Positions 22,052 through 32,000 of a stretch of 64,000 bases of DNA are shown here, one piece after another. This DNA is from Diphasiastrum complanatum (lineage: Eukaryota; Streptophyta; Lycopodiopsida; Lycopodiales; Lycopodiaceae), in the NCBI GenBank assembly GCA_029204225.1, contig CM055095.1, positions 14,664,049 through 14,728,048 of the forward strand, in the 5' to 3' direction. The translations under genes and the position numbers were made by a program. A model generated the notes under the pieces. That model searched no databases. It worked only from the letters and a program-made list of their open reading frames with translations, and was not told where the DNA came from. Position 1 is the stretch's first letter. Each line of letters starts with the position of its first letter.

Positions 22052-25000
22052 AGCATAATAAGGCTAGTTGAAGAGAGATTTGAAAAAAATCATGGTTTGA
22101 GTGCATGTTGTCGTTTGAATTTAGTTAAGGATGGGCTCGATTACTATACATATTATTGGGGAACATTAGTTAAACTGGGAGGCCTGCTTAGGTGCAAAGT
22201 TAGAGCTTTTGGATTTTGGATTGAAGGTGATACATGTAACAGCTAGCATGCAAGCAACTTGTAGAGCCCTAGGGAGAATAACAAATAGATCAATGTTTGA
22301 GGAGGATTGCATTGGCAACAAAGAAAATTGGTTTATGTGTAGGTTGTATTTGCATTTGTTTGGTGGTTGTGTAAGGCAACAAAGTCATCTTGAAGAGCAT
22401 ACTTTGTTGAGGCAACTTGTGATGAGATATGCATTTTATAGGTTGCCATTTGATGAGATATGCATATGTTTTATAAGTTTCCATTTGTTTGCTCAAGTAA
22501 TAGCTTGAAGAAAAAATTGTGGAAATCGCTTTTGTTGAGAACTGTCTTGGTATATGTGTCATTATAACTTGAAAGCATCTCTTATGAAACACAAAGAGTG
22601 CACATGCAAAATGCAATTTAATATCATGTAAAGTGTTGAAGTTGCTTCTCATTAGTGAATATTGTTGGCTAGAATGCTTTCTTACTGCATTAACATTTGT
22701 AATTGACAAGAAGTTCATATTGGGGTATTAAAGATCCCTCTTTCAAGCAAAAGTGTGTCACGGATGCAAAGGTGCAAACTTTGGAGTGGGGCTTGATTGA
22801 TTTCGACCTTTGTGCGATGTGGAAGATACACAGTGCTGAAATGTGTGTTTTTCAACTAAGTTGAGTTTAGATTATAGTGATCAAGAATAGATCTTGGTAA
22901 GCTGGTCAAAAAGTTTTTTGATTATGCGATTGAATGCATGAGCCTTGAACCAAATAGTTAACAAGTGAATTTGTTTGAGCAAAATGTTCCATACAAGAAC
23001 CATTTTTGGATTAGCTTTTATACCAAACTCGCTATTTGTACTTGGATTTGATCGAGCCTCAAATCTTGAGGAACAATGGAACTTTACGAAATTAATAATG
23101 AAAAGCTTATATGGGTATGAAGACTATATGAGAGTGATGAAAAGCTTACAAGGGTATGAAGACTTTATGAGAGGTTTGAAAAACTTTAGATGGTAGTTTG
23201 GACAAAAACATTTTGTTACAATTTGAGAGGAGCACATAAAGAAAAACAAGTTCTAGTGGTTCCTACATTGGTTAACATTGATATTTTGAGAACTTTTTAC
23301 AAAACCAAGACAAAAGAGAGATGGTCAATATCAATTGAAAGATGATCAAGGTATGCTTCCAAGAAAAATGAATTTTCAATCATACTTAGTCATTTGTGAT
23401 AGTAGGAGTTAGATGGCCATATTTGGGAGTCATTTGCTTTTTTAACTTTGAATCTCAAAAGCATCAATGATGGGGGTGTATTGGCATTCTAGCACTAGTA
23501 GTACAATGTGCCAATTATTCACATGTTAGTAATGCTTCTTTGAATGTTGGTGTCAATGTAGATCAAGATTTGGATTCATTTAAAATTGTTGACAAATAGT
23601 TTCTTGGTTGAGGTGCTTCTTGAAGATAATTTGTATTCCTTTTAAGTAAGAAATAATGATTGCCTTCCATGTACAAAAACAAGTATTGAATCGTTCTAAA
23701 AGTGTTTGTGCCTCCAATCACACAATGTGACTAGTTTAAGGTGAGGCCTCTTGTGAAAGTATGTCAAATGCCATCAAATGCTATGGCAACACTAGGATTA
23801 GTCATATGATGTATGATAAGAAAGCTCTCCTGTTTTTTGATCCACTTGTAGAAGAACCCTCATGTTTGTTTATGTAGTTCAAATCCAACAATTTAGGATA
23901 AGCTATACAATTTTACATCCCCATGTCACCATCCATAATGAACAACAACTCACACTTTTATTTCTTTCTAGGAATTTATTGGAGACAAAAGGAAGTTGCC
24001 AATGTAGATACAACTTGTTAACCAGAAGAATAAAATTTTGGAGGAATAAAATAATAACTTGAAGTTGCAATTTGAAGTCACTCGACTGACCAAGATCTTG
24101 GATGATATCAATCCAAAAATAAAAGTGCCAAAAAGATTCCAAGCATAGTGTTTGTAGTATAAAGAATAATTAACTCAAGCTAGAATGGAAAATGAAAGCC
24201 TCAAATCTTCTTTGGCCTTAGCCAATGAAAGAGATAATATCTTAGTGAATGCAAAGAAACTCAAACAGTATTGACTATATACAATTGAGATGTTTAAAAA
24301 TTAATTATTGGATAAATTAAGACAAGAAAATGAGACATTGTCAACTGCCATCTTCAGAGAGGTGCAAGAAGAGTCTGGTGGCAATTAAGATTTTGATAAA
24401 ATGAAGGTATCTCCATTGACTATGCAAACTGTATGTTTGATCTCCAAAACTTCATTTTTAGTTTGTAAAACTACAGAAGCAATATGCAATGTTGAAGGAA
24501 CAAATCTAGATGAAAGCTACCATAGTTCAAGTGTACACTCAAACATACCAGCTTCCAAACGAATTTTCTACTGAAGATGAAGACATGGATGAAGCTGATT
24601 GATTTCAGGATCCACTGATGAACCACAGCTAAAGAGACAAATAATGCTCAAGCTTCATCAGTTCATACCTAGAAGCGGAGGAGGAGTGCACTCATAGCTT
24701 CAGTCCAACCCAATCATAAAGGGGGGTATGCATGCATCAGAGGATTTTTTTGATGTGGTTCGTGATGGTAGACTTTTTCGACACAAGCTTAAAGCGCTAG
24801 GACACACAAGAGCTGGATTGTATGCTGAGTTGACTAAAGGTGACAGGTGTGACACCCATGAGTGGACTTCTTTTTGTACATTAGAATGTGAATATCTATA
24901 CAAATCACATAAATGATGCTACATTCACTGGCAGAATCCTAAATTTTCGGATGAAAATTACAATAGCGAACACATCAACAGGCCTCCAAGTTCAAGCTCG

Positions 25001-25600
25001 TTAGAGGGACCTGATAAATCTGAGGAGGAGGACATGTAGAGGAGCTACATGGACCTTTTATTGTAATATATTATTTATCTTGTGTAAGAATTGTAAGTTG
25101 GAATATTTTGAATGTTATTTTTAGTTTATTTTTACATAGAAGGTCAAAATAGTCCTATGTCGATTTCGAACCTAAGGTCAAAATTACCCAAGGTCAATAT
25201 AAATTGATTTCGATACCAACAGTGCAGTCATAACTGAATTAGATAGTCGTGAGACTATAAAGAGCTCATATACTACTTATTTTGAATCAATGAAGTATCA
25301 GTATGTTTCTTTCTGCTCTCCTAGTTATGTTATATTAAATGAATGCTTCATGCTATCATTACATTCCAAATTGTACTTGTGATTTGTTAATTATGTATAT
25401 CCATGTTATGTTAAGTGATCAATGAACGACTTGTATGTTGTAGTACATATATGTTGGTTAAATATGATCATGCTGAAGCAATCTTCTTATTTCAATTGCA
25501 AGAGTACGAATGTATTTGATTTCCTAGTACATTGGTAGAATGAGTTGGATGTTTGATTCTAATCTCATTTGAATGGAAAGGAGGTAACGCAACATCGAAA
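22052..25600. other. Gene-poor, probably decayed repeat DNA
   Basis: No intact coding sequence is recognised. Several short frames (for example 22975-23196, and 24728-24916 encoding MHASEDFFDVVRDGRLF...) may be remnants of a transposon gene, but I cannot name the family. Two near-identical phrases around 23095-23170 show a small local duplication. Confidence 0.5.
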
Positions 25601-25641
25601 AATCCTTTGGAACTTTGTAAATTGTGTAATTGATTATCTAA

Positions 25642-26700
25642 TCAATTCATGCCAGTAATGATTTTGATCTTTATTTCGGTTGCCTTACAACAGTCCTTGA
25701 ATTTGGTGGAGATAAAAACTCCCCCTCCATCAGAGCGTAGAGCTTTGATTCTTCTCTGGGTTGATTTTTCTACTGATGCCTTGAACTTCATGAAGAACTT
25801 GAGATTATCGGATTTGTTCTTCCAAAAGTATGTTGCAGTCCTCCGAGAGAAGTCATCAATAATAGTCAGAATGTAGACAGCTCCCCCTGTGGAAATAGTC
25901 TGCATAGGACCACAAATGTCTATGTGTACAAGATCTAGCAAATCTTTAGAAGAACATACTGAATCTGAAGTGATTGAATTTCTAACATGTTTGCTGCTAA
26001 TACAGCTTGTACATGGAAAATCGGATTTGCTAATGGAAGGAAAATCTTGCACTAAATTCTGATTTGACATTTGCTGAATACAATTAGAATTTAAATGGCC
26101 TAATCTGTAATGCCACAACATATCATTTGATTCAGAAGTTGTTGTATACAGAGCTTGACAAATAGAAGAATTGTAGTGGCTGAGTTTGTAGAGATTACCA
26201 CTTCTTGTTCCGAAAGCTAGAGCTTTCCAGACTTGTCAAAAATGGTGCAGCCATGTGTGCAAATTCGACCTTTTGACCCAAATCTATGATTCTGCTAATT
26301 GAGAGCAGATTTTTAGTCAGGTTCGAAATATGTAACCCTGACTGTTCCTTCACCTTCAATGGAGTGCGATGAGTTGTCTCCAAGTTGCACAACTCTAGAA
26401 TGAGTGAAGAGCTTGTAGCTTTGGAACCAATCCCGATGGTGAGTCATGTGTTGTGTTGCTCCGGAGTCCAAGTACCAGGAATCGACATCCTACAGATTTT
26501 CGACCTTGGTCAAGAAGGCAGCTTCATCTTTCTCTTCATGCTGGATCGAGTAACTGGTTGAGGCAACATTTGCTTGTTGTTGGGACTGCATTTTCTTTTC
26601 ATTGCTGTACTCGAGTGTTCTACAGTCCTTGATGAGATGGCCAGTCCTCTTACAGTATTTGCAAAACAGGTTCTACCTTGCCTGGAATGATGAAGAAAAA
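25642..26700 (-). pseudogene. Ty1/copia fragment: gag zinc knuckle, protease, integrase start
   Basis: Read on the minus strand: a CCHC zinc knuckle (CKYCKRTGHLIKDC, about 26640-26690), a protease active-site motif (DSGAT followed by HMTHHRDW, about 26430-26500), a GAG-pre-integrase region with LWHYRLGHLN and CTSC, and the start of integrase with IDDFSRR and LRSDGGG. The parts lie in different frames with stops between them. RT and RNase H are missing, and I find no LTR or target duplication. It is a broken relic and a different element from the RT fragment at 49.3-50.7 kb. Confidence 0.85.
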
Positions 26701-26829
26701 TTCGAATTCGGTCTGAATTCGACCCTGAGTTAGAATTCGACACAAAGTCAAAAATTTGACTCAGCGTGCATGAGCCCATGCAATCCCCATACAGGTCAAC
26801 TATAAATAGGTCACAGCTCTTCATGCATT

Positions 26830-28556
26830 CCTCCTGCCTATAATCGTCACACGTGCATGCACTACTCCATATATCTCAATTAGAGTGTCTGGGTCCTCTC
26901 AAGTTCATTAGTCACCAACATGCCTCGATGTAGAATAAAATCTAGGTGTGACCAATAATCTCGAATACTAGAGGGCCGGTCTACCATATTAGGACTATTC
27001 CATGTCCTTAGCTGAATATGGCCGTAACACAATGCTCTGATAAGTGTTAGTACTTTGCTCTTTGGTCTCTGTTGTATAATAGGATGAGGTTCACACATGT
27101 GAAGCCTATTTGATCATTTATACTTTGCTTTAGATTGCTCTTGCTTACATATCAAGATCAGATAATAATGCAACCAATAACTCTTGTTGATTGAATGAAT
27201 CCATTTATGGTCCTAATTATATTTTTCTTTCACATGATCAATGCAGGTTAAAGATCAGATTATCTTATATAAATCCTAAATTTAGGTCAAACATGTTGAG
27301 GCTTATCTGATGGATCAAATCAATGTTTGATTTTCAAGCTTTTAATTGACATTGTCTTTTGATAGCTATTCTACATTTGATTAAGGTTAACATTATGATT
27401 GATTGAATGCACAAGTACTTTCTCTACTTTCTACAAAGTCTAAGTGAAATTTCACAACTAGATCAATTGAGCTCGTCTAGAAAGCTAGAAAATTAGCTAG
27501 TCTTGAAAAGTCTACAATCTCTGCCATTCATATCCTTGTGATTGAAGTTATTTGACATTTAAATCTTTGGTTTTTATCATTATGACCTTGAATTTTCTAG
27601 TTAGATTAGTATATAGTTTGTCAATATGCGAAAACTAGAAGGTAAAAAATGACTTCCATCATGACATCTGCTTTTAGTTTGAAGATTTAACTTTGGAAAA
27701 ATGGCTATTTTTTTAAAATGAAACCAGAATGCCTTAATTTTTTACAATAATTTTTTTATAAAGAATATTAAATAGAATAACTTTTCAACTTGATTGCACT
27801 TTTTTATTTTATTTTAGGAAATGTTAAAATGGAAATTCTTTTTCATGAAAGAATCAACTTGGTTGCAAGGATAGCAGAAGGCTTCAAAATGCAAGGCTTG
27901 CTCAAGAGATGGTGGGGAGACATGGCTTCCACCACCAAACATGTTTCACACTTGGATCACAAGGGTCTTGCCATTGCCATCACAATTGTGCTTCAAAATA
28001 CGTTGCTCCCAAGTGAAAGACCATGCTATTGTTAGAATAATGATTCCAAATAACCTCCTTACATAAGAGTCTTTCATGAGTCCTAGAAGAGTGGCACTAT
28101 TACAGTGATTTTAGTACGAGTTTTAGTCATTGATTGATGGAGGCCTCGATGTTCACATGAAGTGTGACTGAATCGTAGGTGACATTAATGGACTCCACAA
28201 ATTCATCTCCACTTGCTCAAGGGCAAGTTGTGGGCTAGTGGGGATTGAGGGCCAATGGACGACGTCCCACGTATTCAACTTCAAGGCCCCAAATGAAAGT
28301 CTTCAATATAGTCCAAAGAACAATGATGTTGTAAGGCAACTACCCAAGAGCAACAAGGCCACCTCCTTGTAGGGGCGTCCTTCAAACTTCATAGCCCTTT
28401 ATTAAACAATTACACACAATGGCACAAATATATGCTCAAGAGGGAGGAAGAGGCCCAAGAAGGGAGATTAGAACCTGGCTAGGTAAACCCTAGGTAAAAC
28501 CTCACGCCAAGATATTATTCATCATTGCATTATTTTATATATAGAATATCGATTCA

Positions 28557-28560
<4 letters not shown>
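26830..28560. other. Intergenic stretch, nothing recognised
   Basis: AT-rich DNA without a convincing frame, repeat family or RNA gene. It includes the DNA immediately upstream of the G3BP-like gene; no clear cis-element stood out. Confidence 0.5.
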
Positions 28561-28596
<36 letters not shown>

Positions 28597-29062
28597 GCTC
28601 TCTTGTTATCTAATTTATCTTTTGAATCTAGATGCATGAAAGTTTGTTAGGGTTATACTCTTTTCACCATGTATTCTCTGTCTCTCTCTCACAATTAAAT
28701 CCTTAGCCATTATCATTACACTATCATTATTATTGCATTGCGTGGATTCTGGATCAGGGTCAGGCATAGGTTTAGTTGTTTGTCCGGCTTCGAACTTGTC
28801 TGCTGGCTGAAGCCGGTGGACAGCTTGTTTCTGGATTCAGAATCCTGCAACGATTCTGGCTCCCACTTTAGCTGCCTTAAGGCTACAAGCAAGGCAGCAG
28901 GCTGGTGAGCGCTTGTAGCTATCTACTTTGCAGAGAAGCCTTTGGTCATTGTTATAAATTATAATCTTACGCATTTATCTGGAATGCTTTGTTCTTCTTC
29001 TTTGATTATTGTATATGGTTGATGAAAAACTGGCATCGGAGGTTTCCATCTTGCAGGGAATA
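28561..29062 (+). promoter_or_regulatory. Leader region of the G3BP-like gene with a (CT)n tract
   Basis: A 33-bp CT repeat (28561-28593) is followed by about 300 bp of moderately GC-rich DNA, a plausible donor (GCTG/GTGAGCG near 28895) and an acceptor (CTTGCAG, ending about 29056) just before the start codon at 29063. This is the layout of a plant gene with a leader intron and a CT-rich initiator region. Inference from sequence signals only. Confidence 0.45.
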
Positions 29063-32000
29063 ATGGCCTCAGCAACGACAACGCTTCCTGTTGCAGCACA
29101 TGTGGTGCGCATTTTGACTTATCACTGTAGTTAATCTCTGAGGATTCAAAACGCTAACCGAGAAGCCATGAAACAATCATAATGAGATATCCTGGTGCCT
29201 TATTTGCGTGCAGGTGGGGGATGCGTTTGTTAAGCAGTATTATACAGTTTTACACCATTCTCCACAAGTTGTACATCGGTTTTACACGGACTCGAGCAAG
29301 CTCACTCGTGCAGAGGCTGGTGCCGATGGAACCGTTCACACTGCTGTTGCACAGGAAGTAAGACTTCTATATAAGCTGAATTTCACCCCGTTCTATGGCC
29401 ATTTCTCAAACTCTCAAGCACTGTAAACTTACTACATGCTTCTTTCTCAAAGCACTGCAAACTACATGCTTCTATGGGTTGATAAGAACATGGTAATTAA
29501 TGCTTCTGTAGGGCCATTTTTTTTCTATATGGAAAGAGCAAATTCTGAATGCAAGTTGATCTGCAAAGAGTTTTTTGTTTCTAAGTGGAAAGAGCAAATT
29601 TTGGATGATTGCTGCTTTGAATAGGTTTTTTCCCTTTATGGACAGAGCAAATTCTGAATGCAAGATTCAAATGGGGCTTTTGGTATTTAAGTGAAAAGGG
29701 CAACCTGTGAGGGCATGTTGAGTTGATATGGTTTTTGTATTCGGGTGAAAAGGGCAAATCATGAATGCATGTTGATTTGATAGGTTTTTTTAAATTTGTC
29801 TATCCTTAAATAGCCCTTGTTCTTGTGGTGACTCCTTTTATTTGAAGTTTTGTGATCCTTCTTTAGGTCATATTGTTACTGCAGATCATAGATGCACGGC
29901 GTTTCTGAAACGCGTTTCAGAATCGCGGTTCAGAAACGCGTTTCTGAAAAATTGGTTTTTTTATGGGCAATATGGGTATTAGATGAAAGCTCTAAATAAG
30001 AGCATAATTACTGTGTAGTTTGCCGAGTGTTTCGGGTGCAGGATGGTCTAGTTTAGGTGCATCAATCCATGTTGGGTTCTGTCAAGGATAAAAATTCAAA
30101 ACTAACCTCTAGCATGTTCGTTACAATCACCGATGGTCCCAGTAAGTGTGTTTTCGCTCAGGGAGTTGGAAGGCCAAATCATGAAGAGGCCTTACCGTCA
30201 GGGCCGGGGTCTACCAGCAGCCCCCGGACCCTGCCGTTGGGGGGTGTTGCCCCCCAAGGCCCCCATCGGAGGGCTACCGCCCCCCGGACCCCCTGTTTCT
30301 CGGGGGGCTACCGCCCCCCGAACCCCCTGAGCACTTATTGAAAACCAGAGCAAATAACAACCAAATAGCTATTGAAAATAAGATCTGTTTGTGCCCCATC
30401 TACTGCACTTCTAAGAGGCAAAACACTGGTTTGATCATTGATCCCCTAAAAAAATTTCAGCCATAAGCAATATTTTTCCCAAAAAAAAAATAATTTTTTT
30501 AGTATGATTCTGGTCTGAGAAACACGTCGCCTCAGAAACGCGTTTCTGTGCATCTATGTTGCAGATACATCAATCGTTCCCTCATTATTTTTGAAAGAGT
30601 CCTTTTCTAAAGGCACTAAATTTCGTCCTCCTCTTTCAGTAGATGCTTGCTTGTTAAAATCTATAACTACGAGTATTAATAAGTTCATTTACCATATTGA
30701 AGAATGTTTTGGAGTCCATGGTTTGTTATCAGAATGGAAAACTAAAGCTCTAAATTATGTAACTTTGAGTTTGAAAAAAGTCTCATTTGTCCCATCTTCT
30801 AATATTGATACTTCATTTTCTAATGAGGAGGAAGTTCTTCTTCGTAAGTTTCATCGACGTTTTGTCATTTCATATGTGGATGAATGCTCAAACAATTTTG
30901 TATTTGTTTGCAAGAAATTCTATTTGGAATCGTTATTGAATGAAGTCCATTCTCCAGTAGGAACATATAATGCTTGTTCTCTTTCAACTATGAGTGTAAT
31001 AAAATATCATCAAGATTTTTGTCTTTCTTATAACTTTAATTGTTACCCAAATCTTCCTTTTCTTTGTGCTGCTTGGAAATTTCATAAAGTTCCTAAAAGG
31101 CCTAGGTTTATTGCAGCAGCCTATAAAACTACGTTGACTGACCTTTCTAAGTGGCTAAGTAGTTGCTTCAAAGCGTTGCTTCCTTCTATTAATGAGCTTT
31201 GGATAAACTTAAGGATGCAGATGTTCGTGTTAGTTGTATTTGGATTTTAAACGATTTTGTAGGTATTATAGAAGTAATAAAGTTTTTCAACTCCTCTCGT
31301 GCTTTAGAAGAAAAAACCCAACGTATGCTTTTTCAAACCTATGACTTCACAACACTTTACACTAAAATCAATTTGGAAGATTTGAAGTTTCGTGTTAACA
31401 AGCTAATTCGAGATGTTTTTAGCAATAAACTAAAGGACACTCGATGCAAAGCTTTAAAAGTTGAAAAGAGTGCTTTGCATTTCGAGTTTTGTTGGCTTAA
31501 GAACAAAAATCAAGATGTCGATTCAAAGAAGAAAAGATTTACTAAAATAGTTGATGTTGAAGATGTTTGTTCTTGGTTGCACTTTCTCTTGGATAACTTG
31601 CATATTTCTCTAGGTGATTCGCTTTTTCAACAAACGATAGGCATTCCCATGGGTACTAATTGTGCTGTTCATCTAGCTAACTTTTATCTTTTCTCTTATG
31701 AATTTGAATTTATACAAAGATTAGTTTCTTGTGGTACTTGTCCCATCTTATTGCATAAACTAACTCATGTTAGAAGATATATTGATGACTTATTTGTTCC
31801 TGATCTACCTAATTTTGTTAGTTTTGTATATTAAGACCCTAACGTTTTTGGTGGAGGAATCTATCCTGAAGAGTCATGTGAACTTAATCGTACAACTAGT
31901 GATGATAAGTGCAATTTTTTAGACCTTTCTATAAGCCAGGGTAGGTCCGGTTTATTGGTTGATATTTTTGATAAAAGGCTGCAGCCAGAATATAGTAACT

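Noticed and set aside
24728-24916. 62-codon frame (MHASEDFFDVV...)
   Set aside because: No family recognised, no intact neighbours; probably a transposon remnant, so not called as a gene.
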